DNA of 64,000 bases from assembly GCA_902790595.1 (NCBI GenBank), contig CADASL010000005.1:154949-218948 (forward strand). Reading direction: 5' to 3'. The DNA is from an uncultured Bacteroidales bacterium (GTDB lineage: Bacteria; Bacteroidota; Bacteroidia; Bacteroidales; SZUA-534). The position numbers were made by a program, and so were the translations under genes. Shown here piece after piece: positions 44,860 through 54,403 of the stretch (the stretch's first letter is position 1; each line of letters starts with the position of its first letter). A model generated the notes under the pieces. It worked only from the letters and a program-made list of their open reading frames with translations, made no database searches and was not told the DNA's origin.

Positions 44860-45483
44860 CTACAAATAAGTTACCCCATTCGGATACGATTGTCCGACAA
44901 TCAACCGTTTTAGATATTCGTAGTCGGTTTTGTTATGCACAAAATCGAGTTTTGATGTGTCAATCACCACAATCGGGAATTTGTCGGCGGTTTTGAAATA
45001 TGATAGGTAACTCTGCTGAATATCAGCCAGATAGTTGGCTGTGATATTTTGCTCATAATCGCGGCCGCGGGTGGCGATGTTGCGTAGCAAACGCTCAACT
45101 GGCGAGTGCAGATAGACGTAGAGCGACGGCAATGGCAACCGCTGCATAATGATGTCGAACAACTGCCGGTATAGCGCAAACTCATCGCCGTGGAGCGTTA
45201 TTCGCGCGAATATCAGCGACTTAACAAAATAATAATCGGCAATTGTGACTGAGTTGAACAACTCGGGCTGATAGACATTGGTGTTGAGCTGGCGGTAGCG
45301 CTCGGCCAGAAATGCCAGCTCAAGCGGAAAGCTGTAGCGGTCGGGCTCGCTGTAGAATTTCGGCAGAAACGGGTTGTCGGCAAACTGCTCAAGCACCAGC
45401 CGCGCGTTGCAATCGCTGGCCAGCATCCCGGCCAGTGTGGTTTTTCCGGCACCAATATTCCCCTCTATTACAATATATTGCAT
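44860..45483 (-). CDS. Deoxynucleoside kinase family protein
   Basis: 207 residues. P-loop GNIGAGKTTLA (residues 8-18), the LEQFADNPFLPKFY segment that lines the nucleoside pocket, ERYRQL, and RDYEQNI near the lid are typical of the dNK/dGK family, which phosphorylates deoxynucleosides for salvage. Base preference is not readable. It is 13 bases downstream of the TetR gene and may be co-transcribed. Confidence 0.9.
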   Translation of the reverse strand: MQYIVIEGNIGAGKTTLAGMLASDCNARLVLEQFADNPFLPKFYSEPDRYSFPLELAFLAERYRQLNTNVYQPELFNSVTIADYYFVKSLIFARITLHGDEFALYRQLFDIIMQRLPLPSLYVYLHSPVERLLRNIATRGRDYEQNITANYLADIQQSYLSYFKTADKFPIVVIDTSKLDFVHNKTDYEYLKRLIVGQSYPNGVTYL

Positions 45484-45496
45484 TGCAAAAGCCGTT

Positions 45497-46129
45497 TCAG
45501 TTTCCTACATTCTTAATACCATTGATTACCAACGTGATAATCTCATCTTTACGAAGTCTCAAAAAATGTTGTTTCTCATCGTCGGTGCAGCCAGAAACAT
45601 CGCAATAGATTGGTAGAGCAATGAAATTGAACACCGTGAGCGACACCACATCGAGTATGAAATTCACCGTGTCGATGGGGCGGATTGTGTGTTTGCGCAC
45701 CTCGGTCTGCACCACAGTGTCAATAATGCCGAAAACATTATTGCGCATAGTGTTGTTCATAAAATGCTCATACACAAGCGTCAAGCGGTCCTTATTGCCT
45801 AGCATCTCATTGATGACAAAAAACGGCAGACGCGTGTCGTTGGCCAGAAAATCGTAATAGGCACCGATGACATTGCGCAACTTGTCGAAAAAATCGGCAT
45901 CCTGATTGAGCAGAGGCTGCTGCAGCGTTTTCAAAATCATATCGAGTTTGGCCATAAACACCTGAAGGAAAAGGTTTTCCTTGGTGCGGAAATAGTAGTG
46001 GACAAGCGCCTGGTTGCACCCCACGCGTTTGGCGATGTCGGTTGTTGACGTACCGGCGAACCCGTTGTTCAAAAAGAGTTCCTCAGCCGCCTGAAGTATC
46101 TGAATCTCAAGATTTTGTTCTTTAGCCAT
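45497..46129 (-). CDS. TetR/AcrR-family transcriptional regulator
   Basis: 210 residues. The N-terminal helix-turn-helix (about 10-55) reads ELFLNNGFAGTSTTDIAKR then VGCNQALVHYYFRTKENLF, an almost textbook TetR DNA-binding region. The C-terminal ligand/dimer domain is all-helical. It lies between the dehydratase component upstream (32 bases) and the kinase gene downstream; which it controls is not evident. Confidence 0.92.
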   Translation of the reverse strand: MAKEQNLEIQILQAAEELFLNNGFAGTSTTDIAKRVGCNQALVHYYFRTKENLFLQVFMAKLDMILKTLQQPLLNQDADFFDKLRNVIGAYYDFLANDTRLPFFVINEMLGNKDRLTLVYEHFMNNTMRNNVFGIIDTVVQTEVRKHTIRPIDTVNFILDVVSLTVFNFIALPIYCDVSGCTDDEKQHFLRLRKDEIITLVINGIKNVGN

Positions 46130-46161
46130 TGTGTTTCATTTTTGCATTGTTACACATTGAA

Positions 46162-48684
46162 TCACACTGCGGCAACCGCCTTGTTCCTACTCTCCTCCTC
46201 CATCTGCGCCTTGCAGTTCTCAACCATAAAATGCAGACGGTTGAAGACGTTGGCCTCCGATGTGCTGCTGTCGAAATCGAGGAACAGAAGGCTCATCTGC
46301 GGATATACCTGCTTGATTTTCTTTTCGATACCTTTCGAAATAATGTGGTTGGCGATGCACCCGAACGGCTGTAGGCTCACCACATTCTGCACTCCGTGCT
46401 CGGCCAGATGGCAAATCTCGCCGGGCAGCATCCAGCCTTCGCCAAAGTCGGCGGCCGGATTTATCACTTTTTCCGACAAACGGCCAATCTCAAAAATGCT
46501 GGCAAACGGCCTGTAATATGGGAACGGGCGGCAGATGCGGTCGTATGTCCGCATACAGCTCAGCAACAGCGCGTGCAAGCCGTCGCTCATCAAAAGCGAG
46601 CCCGACTCGTGCTTGATGTTGTATTTGCGGTTGTAGTGGCTGTTCACAAACGATGTTGAGAAGAATGTTACGAGCGCCGGCGGCACCACCTCAACACCGT
46701 GCTCAATCAGCCATTGAGTCACAAATTTGTTGCTGAAGCCGTTGTATTTCACGTAAATCTCACCCACCAAACCGATGACCGGCACCTGTTTGTTCTTTTC
46801 AACGGCATTGCTGAAATCGGCCACAGCCTGCTTCAGAAGCCGCTTCAGGCCTTTGTGGTCCTTCGCCTCAACGTATGGAAACGCCGCCTCAATGTAGTGG
46901 TTGCGCAGCTCGAAAGCCTTGCCTTTTATCTTCTCACGCACCGCCGCCGAATGGTACATTTTAGCTATGCAATCGGCGTAGAGCATAGCGTGGACAAGCG
47001 TTTTAGCCACCTTCAGCCAGTTGATTTCAAAGCCGGGCTGACTGTTGCTCACGCCTGCACCTGTTGCCAACGAGAGCACCGGCACTTTGGCAAAACCGCC
47101 GGCCACCATAGCGTTCTTAATCAGCGAATAGTAGTTGCTGGCGCGGCACTGACCACCCGTCTGCGTAATAATTACGGCAGTATTGTCGAGGTCGTATTTA
47201 CCACTCTGCAAGGCATTTATAATACTTCCGACAACAATCGTGGCCGGATAGCAGATGTCGTTGTTTGCATAGCGCAGACCTGTTTCGGCGGCCTCCTGAT
47301 TGCCTGTGGGCAAAACCACCAGATTGTAGCCCGCCAGCTTGAAAAGCGATGGCAGAAACTCCGAATATCCCTCGGCAAAATACGGTGCGATGATTGTCCG
47401 CCGGCGGTCCTCCTTCTCAAAGATTTTGGTTGTCTCAAACTTGCGGTCGATTTTCGACTCTGCCGCCAGCTCCGCCTTGCACGACTCCACCAGCGAGCGG
47501 ATTCTCAACCTCAGCGAGCCGATGTTGTTCACATCGTCTATCTTCAAGATAGTCAGGTTCTTGCCGAAACGTTTCAGAATGGCGTTCACCTCATCAAGAA
47601 TAAACGCGTCAGGTCCGCAGCCAAACGATGTCAGCTCAACAAAATGCAGATTCTTGCGCGGATACTTGCCGGCGAAATACGCAGCCTTGAAAATGCGGTT
47701 CGGGTATGCCCACTGACTCACGGCGTTCACCTCCTCAAACACGCTAGAGCCAAGTTTTGTGGCCACGTGCTCCGTAATCACATCAATGCCCATATAGGCG
47801 ATGGCCTGCGATATTTTGTGCTCAATCATCGGGTCGGTGTGATACGGACGGGCGGCCAGCAGAATCACCATCCGGTTTTCCTTGGTGGCCAATTCGAGCA
47901 CCTCGTTGGCGCGATCGGTAAGCTTTTGTATATAAGCCGTTTGCACATCTTTAGCCATTTGAATGGCACGCAGAGCCACATCGCGCTTCACGCCCAGAGT
48001 CTTCAGGTAGGCCCAGCACGAGTTCACCAGCAAATCGTCGCTGTTGAAGGTGATGACAGGAGCGTCGAACGGCACTCCGCGCTTGTTGGCCGGGTCCATC
48101 GAGCTCTTAATAACATCAGAATAAGCCGACACAATCGGGCAGTTGAAACTGTTTTTCGACTTCGCGTCTTCTTTGCGCTCGTACACCACATACGGGTAGA
48201 AAATTCTATCAACCTTTAAATCAATAAGATTATTGATGTGTCCGTGCATCAATTTCGCCGGAAAGCAGATGTTGTCGGCCATAATGGTACGCAAACCCGA
48301 CTCGTAGATTTTGTTGTTTGAGTTGACCGACAGCACCACCTCGAAACCGCAGGCCGAAAACAGCGTGTACCAGAACGGGTAGTCCTCAAACATTCCCAAA
48401 GCACGCGGCAAGCCGATTTTCACGCCCATCGGCTTCGCTATGGGTTCCACTTTAGGCTGACGGAAAAGCAGCTTGTACTTCTCCACCATCATATTCACGC
48501 CCTTGCGCTCCGACTCCGAATGGTTTGAATAGACCTTCTCGCAGTTGTTACCCGACGCGAATGTGTTACCATTCTGAAAATGAAACAGTTTCACCGTGCA
48601 ATGGTTGTCGCAGCCCTGACAAGTCTGAAATTCCGACTCGTAGGTGTTGGCGTTTATCAATTCTGAAAGCGATTTATCTGACAT
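46162..48684 (-). CDS. Acyl-CoA dehydratase activase-related protein (DUF2229 half)
   Basis: 840 residues. It corresponds to the C-terminal part of the large fused activase proteins (about 1400 residues) found in many anaerobes. It has an N-terminal cysteine cluster CQGCDNHC, a DUF2229 region (IGLPRALGMFEDYPFWYTLFSACGFEV) and two HgdB-like halves with cysteine motifs (NICFPAKLMHGH and NDICYPATIVVGS). A [4Fe-4S] role is likely. The partner activase is the separate gene 48810-50588 upstream. The real reaction is unknown; relatives are tied to radical dehydratases such as 2-hydroxyglutaryl-CoA dehydratase. Confidence 0.87.
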   Translation of the reverse strand: MSDKSLSELINANTYESEFQTCQGCDNHCTVKLFHFQNGNTFASGNNCEKVYSNHSESERKGVNMMVEKYKLLFRQPKVEPIAKPMGVKIGLPRALGMFEDYPFWYTLFSACGFEVVLSVNSNNKIYESGLRTIMADNICFPAKLMHGHINNLIDLKVDRIFYPYVVYERKEDAKSKNSFNCPIVSAYSDVIKSSMDPANKRGVPFDAPVITFNSDDLLVNSCWAYLKTLGVKRDVALRAIQMAKDVQTAYIQKLTDRANEVLELATKENRMVILLAARPYHTDPMIEHKISQAIAYMGIDVITEHVATKLGSSVFEEVNAVSQWAYPNRIFKAAYFAGKYPRKNLHFVELTSFGCGPDAFILDEVNAILKRFGKNLTILKIDDVNNIGSLRLRIRSLVESCKAELAAESKIDRKFETTKIFEKEDRRRTIIAPYFAEGYSEFLPSLFKLAGYNLVVLPTGNQEAAETGLRYANNDICYPATIVVGSIINALQSGKYDLDNTAVIITQTGGQCRASNYYSLIKNAMVAGGFAKVPVLSLATGAGVSNSQPGFEINWLKVAKTLVHAMLYADCIAKMYHSAAVREKIKGKAFELRNHYIEAAFPYVEAKDHKGLKRLLKQAVADFSNAVEKNKQVPVIGLVGEIYVKYNGFSNKFVTQWLIEHGVEVVPPALVTFFSTSFVNSHYNRKYNIKHESGSLLMSDGLHALLLSCMRTYDRICRPFPYYRPFASIFEIGRLSEKVINPAADFGEGWMLPGEICHLAEHGVQNVVSLQPFGCIANHIISKGIEKKIKQVYPQMSLLFLDFDSSTSEANVFNRLHFMVENCKAQMEEESRNKAVAAV

Positions 48685-48699
48685 ATTAATTTCTTTAAA

Positions 48700-48808
48700 A
48701 GGTAAGAGGTAAGTGTTGAGATGTGAGATTTATATCTTTATTAATCAGCATTTTAATATAGTTGTCTTTATATTCTAAACTCTAAAACCTAAACCCTAAA
48801 CTTTAAAC
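48700..48808. repeat. Low-complexity tract between the two activase genes
   Basis: Telomere-like words: CTAAACTCTAAAACCTAAACC followed by repeats of CTAAACTTTAAACC (48775-48819). It separates two genes that are one gene in many relatives. Confidence 0.55.
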
Positions 48809-48809
48809 C

Positions 48810-50588
48810 CTAAACTTTACTCATTTCGATAGCGTGAAGCGCGGCGCCGTAGGCACCCATCAGCTCCGGAATGTCGGTAAACGACACCTCGCATCCCGAC
48901 AGCAATTCGAGAGCCCGCACAATTGAGTGGTTGCGGAATGTTCCGCCCTGCACCACGATGCTATCGCCCAATTCTTTTATATTCTTAAGTTTCAACACTT
49001 TAAACAGGCAGTTTTTCACCACCGAATAACTGAATCCGGCGGCAATATCCTCAACGGCCGAACCTTCGCGCATCGCCTGCTTCACCTTCGAGTTCATAAA
49101 CACGGTGCAGCGCGTACCCAGGTCGCACGGGTGCTTGGCCATACACGACAGCCGCGCGAACTCATCAACCTGATAGCCGAGCATAGTGGCAAACGTCTCA
49201 ATGAACGAACCGCACCCCGACGAGCACGCCTCGTTAATCTCAATCCGCCGAATCGAGCCGTTTTCAATGAAAATGGCCTTCATATCCTGTCCGCCGATGT
49301 CAAGCACAAACGAGACCTCCGGATTGACGTGCCGTGCTGCCACAAAATGCGCCATTGTCTCAACAATGCCGTAATCGAGATTGAAGGCCGTGCGGAGCAG
49401 ATTCTCGCCGTACCCGGTTGCGCAGCTTCCGCCAATGACAATATTCTCGCGTTCCGGCACATTGTCGTACATACGTTTGAGCCCTTCGGCGAAGGTTTTG
49501 AAACTGTCGCCGCGATTGCGCTGATAATCAGTGTAAACAATCTCACCAGCCTCGTTTGTCAGCACAATTTTTGTTGTGGTGCTGCCCGAATCGATGCCCA
49601 GGAAATAACGTGTTTTCTGGTCGGGAACGAACTTTGCGCGCGGCACAAATTTGTTGGTTTTGTGCGCCAGCCACTCTTTGTACTCTCCATCCGATGTGAA
49701 CAGTGGCTGAAGCCTGTGTGTCAGGTCGATAGGTGTGTCATCAGAGGCAAAACGCAAAATGTAAATCAACTCCGACAATCGCACCGGACGTTTGCCAAGA
49801 CTGTTGGCCAATAAGGCGCAGCCCAGAGCAGGCACCACTTGCGCGTTCTCTGGCAGAATGCAGTCCTTTTCGGTGATTCCGAGCACGTTGATGAAATGCT
49901 TTTTCAGCTCGGGCAAAAATGCGAACGGACCGCCGCAGAAAAACACATCCGGCTCAATGTCCATTCCGCGTGCCAGCGATGCAACCACCTGCATTGCCAC
50001 AGCATTGAACACCGAAGCGGCAATATCGTTACGACTGACGTTACGGCTTATAAGATTTTGAATATCAGTCTTTGAAAACACTCCGCACCGCGATGCTATC
50101 GGATAGATTGTTTCAGCTTTTTCGGCAAGTGTGTTCAGTTCGCTTGTCTCAACGCCAAGCAGTGTGGCTGTCTGGTCGATGAAAGCGCCCGTGCCACCAG
50201 CGCAGCTGCCGTTCATTCGGATGTCGGGCACCTTGCCGGCCTCAAAGAAAATCATCTTGCTGTCCTCGCCGCCCATATCCACAAACGTGCGGACGTTCGG
50301 ATAGCGCCTCTTGATGGTTTCGGCGGCGGCCACCACCTCTTGAACAAAGGCCAGACCGAGCCTTTCGGCGTAACCCATTCCAACCGAGCCCGTCAGCACC
50401 ACATTCAGCCAGCAGTCGCCATAGCGGTTGAATATGCGTGTTGCAACGTGGGTGGCCGTTTGTTTGATAGCCGCATTATGTCGCTGATAGTCAGTATATA
50501 CCAATTTACCATTTTCGTCGAGCAACGCCACTTTCAGCGTTGTGGAGCCAATGTCCACACCCAAACTATAATGTGTTCCTTCTTTCAT
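48810..50588 (-). CDS. Acyl-CoA dehydratase activase, tandem BadF/BadG/BcrA/BcrD domains
   Basis: 592 residues. There are two ASKHA-fold ATPase domains: [15 protein letters not shown] (residue about 9) and [14 protein letters not shown] (about 325). Each carries the cysteines that hold the bridging [4Fe-4S] cluster in HgdC-type activases ([10 protein letters not shown] and SRCGVF in the first, [10 protein letters not shown] and TRCTVF in the second). Such activases couple ATP hydrolysis to electron injection into a dehydratase or reductase. The second component is downstream. Oxygen-sensitive chemistry, consistent with an anaerobe. Confidence 0.92.
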   Translation of the reverse strand: MKEGTHYSLGVDIGSTTLKVALLDENGKLVYTDYQRHNAAIKQTATHVATRIFNRYGDCWLNVVLTGSVGMGYAERLGLAFVQEVVAAAETIKRRYPNVRTFVDMGGEDSKMIFFEAGKVPDIRMNGSCAGGTGAFIDQTATLLGVETSELNTLAEKAETIYPIASRCGVFSKTDIQNLISRNVSRNDIAASVFNAVAMQVVASLARGMDIEPDVFFCGGPFAFLPELKKHFINVLGITEKDCILPENAQVVPALGCALLANSLGKRPVRLSELIYILRFASDDTPIDLTHRLQPLFTSDGEYKEWLAHKTNKFVPRAKFVPDQKTRYFLGIDSGSTTTKIVLTNEAGEIVYTDYQRNRGDSFKTFAEGLKRMYDNVPERENIVIGGSCATGYGENLLRTAFNLDYGIVETMAHFVAARHVNPEVSFVLDIGGQDMKAIFIENGSIRRIEINEACSSGCGSFIETFATMLGYQVDEFARLSCMAKHPCDLGTRCTVFMNSKVKQAMREGSAVEDIAAGFSYSVVKNCLFKVLKLKNIKELGDSIVVQGGTFRNHSIVRALELLSGCEVSFTDIPELMGAYGAALHAIEMSKV

Positions 50589-50696
50589 TTAAATAATTGA
50601 GTTATTTAATTGTTTTATTTAATAGACTTATTAAAATAATGCAAATAAAAGCAAAATTCGGCAACAGCGGTGCTCCGCCCCGAAAAAAAAAAGCAC

Positions 50697-50723
50697 AAAA
50701 AAAGGGGACACCGTGGCGTCCCC
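50697..50723 (-). terminator. Rho-independent terminator of the HU gene
   Basis: On the minus strand, GGGGAC-GCCACGGT-GTCCCC followed by seven T. Confidence 0.9.
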
Positions 50724-50745
50724 TATCATTTCGTAATGGCTAAAA

Positions 50746-51033
50746 TTACTTTTTAACGTTGGCCTTTACGTTGTCAACAAACTCTGAAGTCGGTTTGAAC
50801 GAAGGAATGTAGTGCTCCGGAACAACGATTGTTGTGTTCTTGGTGATGTTACGAGCGGTTTTCTTAGCTCTTTTCTTGATAGCGAAGGTACCAAAACCTC
50901 TCAGGTAAACATTGTCACCGTTAACCAACGATGTTTTTACACTGTCCATAAAAGCCTCAACGGCCTTCAACACTGTTACTTTCTCAATTCCTGTGTTCTT
51001 TGAGATTTCATTAACAAGTTCTGCTTTTGTCAT
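50746..51033 (-). CDS. HU/IHF-family DNA-binding protein
   Basis: 95 residues, a complete histone-like protein. The N-terminal helices (MTKAELVNEISKNTGIEK), the LRGFGTFAIKKRA core and the DNA-binding beta arm (ARNITKNTTIVVPEHYIPSF) follow the HU pattern. Proline in the arm tip (VPEH) intercalates and bends DNA in relatives. A strong promoter and terminator flank it, consistent with high expression. Confidence 0.95.
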   Translation of the reverse strand: MTKAELVNEISKNTGIEKVTVLKAVEAFMDSVKTSLVNGDNVYLRGFGTFAIKKRAKKTARNITKNTTIVVPEHYIPSFKPTSEFVDNVKANVKK

Positions 51034-51076
51034 AACAAAAATATTTTATAATCAGTAAATTAAAATTATTGTTTGG

Positions 51077-51106
51077 CAAATATAGGAAATAGATAATTGT
51101 AAGCAA
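51077..51106 (-). promoter_or_regulatory. Promoter of the HU gene
   Basis: On the minus strand TTG (51106-51104), 19-base spacer, TATATTTG (51084-51077), 43 bases before the ATG. Confidence 0.7.
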
Positions 51107-51164
51107 CAACTAAATCGTTTTTTTCAAAAAATATTTTTCGAGCCTACTTTTCAGCACTTTACAC

Positions 51165-51180
51165 CTATTATATATAATAG
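51165..51180. repeat. Perfect 16-base AT palindrome
   Basis: CTATTATATATAATAG in the gap between HU and the YwqK-like gene. It could be a regulator site; nothing else is seen in this gap besides the HU promoter and a weak TACTTTTA box at 51337-51344. Confidence 0.4.
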
Positions 51181-51362
51181 TAGCCGGTTTTCGGAGAGTT
51201 TCCGCTCAAGGCGATGCCGGTAATTGCAAGAATTGTCTATTCACCACTTTGAACCAACATCCGGAGCCCCTGTTTTGCCACCGATTTATGTTAATAATCA
51301 CACAAAAACGCCACGCCCAGCAATCGTAAATTATTCTACTTTTACACCATAAAAAAATTGCT

Positions 51363-52175
51363 ATGAAAAGATTCAAAATCGCAATACTCGCTCTTCTGGT
51401 TTTCCCTGTGCTGGCTACGGCGCAAAATGTTGGCCAAGAGGGTGATACAAAGCTCAACTACACCGACATCAACGGAATGAAACAGGGCCACTGGATTACC
51501 AAGTTCAGCAATGGCAAAACAAAATACGAAGCCTATTTTGTTGATGACAAGCCTGTTGGCGAATTCAAGAAATATAACAGCTACGGCAACCTCTACGCAG
51601 TGCTCAATTATAGTGCCGATGGCTCGACGGCCAGCGCGAAATTCTATCACCGCAGTGGAAAAATCAGTGCCACAGGCAAATACTACGGTCACGAGAAAGA
51701 CAGCGTCTGGCTTTATTATTCCGACAATGGTATTCTCTACCTGCAGGAATCATACAAGCGCGGTGTGAAAGACGGGCTTTTCGTTCAATACACATCAGAA
51801 CGCGTTAAGATTGAGGAGGTTACGTGGAAAGACGGCGAAAAGCACGGCCCCTGGCGGAAATACTACACCTCCGGCCCGATGATGTTCGACGTGAACTACG
51901 ACCACGGCAAGCTCAACGGCGAGGGCAAGGTGTACTACGCCAACGGCAAGCTTCACAAAAAAGGCAAATACGTAAACGACTTGATGGAAGGCTCGTGGCT
52001 CATCTTCGACGAGCGCGGCAACTATCAGAAGCAATATGTTTACAAGCACGGCTACTGCAAAGAACTTGCCGACGAACAGAACAAAACCATCAACGAGCTT
52101 GAGGAGAATATGGGCAAGGGCATATATGACGACCCCGCCGAGCACATCAACGACCCATCGTGGCTAATGCGCTAA
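51363..52175 (+). CDS. Secreted MORN-repeat (YwqK-like) protein
   Basis: 270 residues with a signal peptide (ends near LATAQ, residue 21). The mature part is a string of about eight MORN-type beta-hairpin repeats with G-x-W and YxNGxL cores (GHWITKFSNGK, GSWLIFDERGN, GEGKVYYANGKLHKKGKY). The family is often named YwqK antitoxin, after Bacillus, but this copy is exported and has no toxin partner, so that label should not be taken literally. It lies 2 bases before mnmA. Confidence 0.85.
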   Translation: MKRFKIAILALLVFPVLATAQNVGQEGDTKLNYTDINGMKQGHWITKFSNGKTKYEAYFVDDKPVGEFKKYNSYGNLYAVLNYSADGSTASAKFYHRSGKISATGKYYGHEKDSVWLYYSDNGILYLQESYKRGVKDGLFVQYTSERVKIEEVTWKDGEKHGPWRKYYTSGPMMFDVNYDHGKLNGEGKVYYANGKLHKKGKYVNDLMEGSWLIFDERGNYQKQYVYKHGYCKELADEQNKTINELEENMGKGIYDDPAEHINDPSWLMR

Positions 52176-52177
52176 AA

Positions 52178-53257
52178 ATGAGCAAACAAAAAGTTTTAAT
52201 GGCAATGAGCGGCGGCATTGACAGCACAATGGCCGCCATTCTGCTCACCGAGCAAGGCTACGAGCTCGAAGGTGTTACGTTCCGCTCGTGGGACAGCATC
52301 TCAAAGGCTTGTATGGAACGCGAAACGGGCTGTTGCACAGTCGATTCCATATTCGAAGCAAAGCGCATTGCCACTAACTTAGGTTTCAACCATCAGATTC
52401 TCGACATTCGTGAGCTTTTCCGCCAGACGGTGGTGAGCAATTTCATCAGCGAATATCTGAAAGGCCGCACACCAAACCCGTGTGTTGTCTGCAACCGACT
52501 AATAAAATGGGGTGCCCTACTCGACCTTGCCGACCAGCTCGGCTGTCAACTGATTGCCACCGGCCACTACGCCCGCATCGGTTGCTGCAACGGACGGCAC
52601 TTCATCAGCAAAGGCGCCGACCAAACAAAAGACCAGTCGTATTTTCTGTGGCAACTTACCCCAGAGAACCTCAGCCGAACGCTTTTTCCGCTTGGCGACC
52701 TCACAAAACTGCAGGTTCGCCAAATGGCAGCCGAACGCGGCTACACGAAACTGTCGCAGAAGCGCGAGTCGCAAGAGATTTGCTTCGTCACCGACAACGA
52801 CTACCGCAATTTTCTGCGCGACAACTCGCCCGAATATTCCTCCATCGGGCCGGGCGACTTCATCAGCACCGACGGCCGCGTTCTGGGGCGGCACAAGGGC
52901 TACCCCAACTACACCATCGGCCAGCGGAAGGGGCTCGAAATAGCGCTGGGGCAGCCAATGTACGTGTCGCGCATCAATCCGGCCGACAACACCGTCACCC
53001 TCGGCACCCGCGACGACCTTTTGAGCCAGTCGCTCACCGCATCAGACTATAATTTCACCAAAATTGAAGCGCCCGCCACGCCGATTGAGGTTACGGCCCG
53101 CGTCCGCTACCGCAGCAAGGGCATTCCGGCCACCATCGCCGTGAGCGACAACAAGGTGAAAGTCGATTTCCAGGAGCCAGTTGAATCGGTTTCGCCCGGA
53201 CAGTCGGTGGTCTTCTACCAAGGCGACAACCTGATTGGCGGCGCAATCATTGATTGA
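52178..53257 (+). CDS. mnmA: tRNA-specific 2-thiouridylase
   Basis: 359 residues from the ATG at 52178, just after the previous stop (a GTG at 52160 inside that gene is unlikely). It thiolates U34 of Glu, Gln and Lys tRNAs. PP-loop SGGIDST is at residues 11-17. The catalytic Cys pair is in NPCVVCN and QEICFV, and GHYARI and GQRKGLEIA follow as expected. Bacteroidota often carry two paralogues; which one this is cannot be told. Confidence 0.93.
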   Translation: MSKQKVLMAMSGGIDSTMAAILLTEQGYELEGVTFRSWDSISKACMERETGCCTVDSIFEAKRIATNLGFNHQILDIRELFRQTVVSNFISEYLKGRTPNPCVVCNRLIKWGALLDLADQLGCQLIATGHYARIGCCNGRHFISKGADQTKDQSYFLWQLTPENLSRTLFPLGDLTKLQVRQMAAERGYTKLSQKRESQEICFVTDNDYRNFLRDNSPEYSSIGPGDFISTDGRVLGRHKGYPNYTIGQRKGLEIALGQPMYVSRINPADNTVTLGTRDDLLSQSLTASDYNFTKIEAPATPIEVTARVRYRSKGIPATIAVSDNKVKVDFQEPVESVSPGQSVVFYQGDNLIGGAIID

Positions 53258-53378
53258 GGAATTAAAGGCTTGAAGGTCCGAAACTGGCACTATTTTTGTG
53301 CAAATCGCGGCAACGTAAAAATTGTCGATATTTTGGCGAACTCTTTAATAATGATTGTCAAATTAGTTTGTGTTTTTA

Positions 53379-53386
53379 TATATTTG
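53379..53386 (+). promoter_or_regulatory. -7 box TATATTTG of the siaB-siaC-like pair
   Basis: TTG (53355-53357), 21-base spacer, TATATTTG, 18 bases before the ATG at 53405. A second match, TATTTTTG, lies at 53291-53298. Confidence 0.55.
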
Positions 53387-53404
53387 CAAACACACGGCAA
53401 TATT

Positions 53405-53947
53405 ATGTCTTTGGATATAAACAATTGGTATAAAACGGTAACAGCCGATGACGTCATCTACCTTTTCAAGGGGGAGGTCACCGACCAACTGATAGCGCAA
53501 TCGCTTGATGTGATTGAGCGCCAGCTTGAAAACACGCCGACACCAATTAGAAAAAAGATTTATAATGTGTTAGTCGAGTGCCTGCAAAACCTCTATCACC
53601 ACGCCACAACTGTTCCGTGCGAAAAGAACAATGAGTTTTGCGGCAAGGTGGGCGTCTGTCTGCTATCGAAACGGGGCGACCACTACCACGTTGTCACCGG
53701 CAACTATGTGGTGCCAAAGCAGCAATCGTTCCTCCAAGGCCACATTGAGCACATCAACTCTCTCGACAAAGATGGTCAGAAAGAGATGTACAAGGAGATT
53801 TTGGACAACCAAACATTCTCAGAGAAAGGCGGCGGCGGCCTCGGGCTGATTGATATGGCGAGAAAATCGGGAAATAAACTGAATTATAATTTCATAAAAT
53901 GCTGTGATGATTATAATTTTTTTACCTTAGACGTGACTTTTAATTGA
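53405..53947 (+). CDS. SiaB-like protein kinase (DUF6272)
   Basis: 180 residues from the ATG at 53405; an upstream in-frame extension to 53270 crosses the promoter. The N-box-like segment LVECLQNLYHHAT (about residues 55-67) and the later GGGGLGLIDMA (about 141-151) resemble the ATP-binding elements of GHKL kinases, as in SiaB of Pseudomonas aeruginosa. SiaB phosphorylates SiaC; its counterpart follows 20 bases downstream. No SiaA-type phosphatase or SiaD diguanylate cyclase is adjacent. Confidence 0.82.
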   Translation: MSLDINNWYKTVTADDVIYLFKGEVTDQLIAQSLDVIERQLENTPTPIRKKIYNVLVECLQNLYHHATTVPCEKNNEFCGKVGVCLLSKRGDHYHVVTGNYVVPKQQSFLQGHIEHINSLDKDGQKEMYKEILDNQTFSEKGGGGLGLIDMARKSGNKLNYNFIKCCDDYNFFTLDVTFN

Positions 53948-53967
53948 TAAACCATAATTTTTATACA

Positions 53968-54345
53968 ATGGAACCTATTTCTATTATCGGAACACCAAAA
54001 ACACCAACCGTAACTTTTGAAGCTAACGGAAAGCTCGAAATTAAAGGTCGTTCAATTCCGGAGAACTCCGTTGAATTCTACAAGCCTTTGGTTGACTGGC
54101 TTGAGCAGTACCTGTCGTCGCCAGCTCCGCTGACCGAAGTTTCAATCAAACTTGAGTATTTCAACACAAGTAGCTCGAAGTGCATTCTCGATGTATTCAA
54201 GAAACTTGAGGCCATCTACAAAAGCGGTAGCGAAGTGGTGATTCTTTGGCACTATGAGGAGGACGACGAAGATATGCTTGAGGCTGGCGAAGACTACCAG
54301 TCTATCATAAAAGTGCCGTTCAAAATGGTTGAAATGTCGGAATAG
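53968..54345 (+). CDS. SiaC-like regulatory phosphoprotein (DUF1987)
   Basis: 125 residues from the ATG at 53968. The DUF1987 fold resembles anti-sigma antagonists. YFNTSSSKCILDVF (about residues 62-75) contains the conserved threonine that is phosphorylated in SiaC, in the sequence NTSSSK. In Pseudomonas unphosphorylated SiaC activates the diguanylate cyclase SiaD; here the output partner is unknown. A good terminator follows, so the two genes form a closed unit. Confidence 0.87.
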   Translation: MEPISIIGTPKTPTVTFEANGKLEIKGRSIPENSVEFYKPLVDWLEQYLSSPAPLTEVSIKLEYFNTSSSKCILDVFKKLEAIYKSGSEVVILWHYEEDDEDMLEAGEDYQSIIKVPFKMVEMSE

Positions 54346-54372
54346 ACACACCTCTTTTATTCACATAATAAA

Positions 54373-54403
54373 AGAATCCTTGCCGTGTGGTAGGGATTTT
54401 TTT
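54373..54403 (+). terminator. Rho-independent terminator after the siaC-like gene
   Basis: AATCCTTGCC / GGTAGGGATT stem around a GTGT loop followed by seven T. Confidence 0.87.

Noticed and set aside
48775..48819. Telomere-like CCTAAACCC repeats as a chromosome end or origin
   Set aside because: They lie between two same-strand genes of one system and blend into ordinary low-complexity intergenic DNA; no hairpin end or DnaA boxes were seen.
51363..52175. YwqK-like gene as part of a toxin-antitoxin system
   Set aside because: The protein has a signal peptide and MORN repeats, and the adjacent gene is mnmA, not a toxin.
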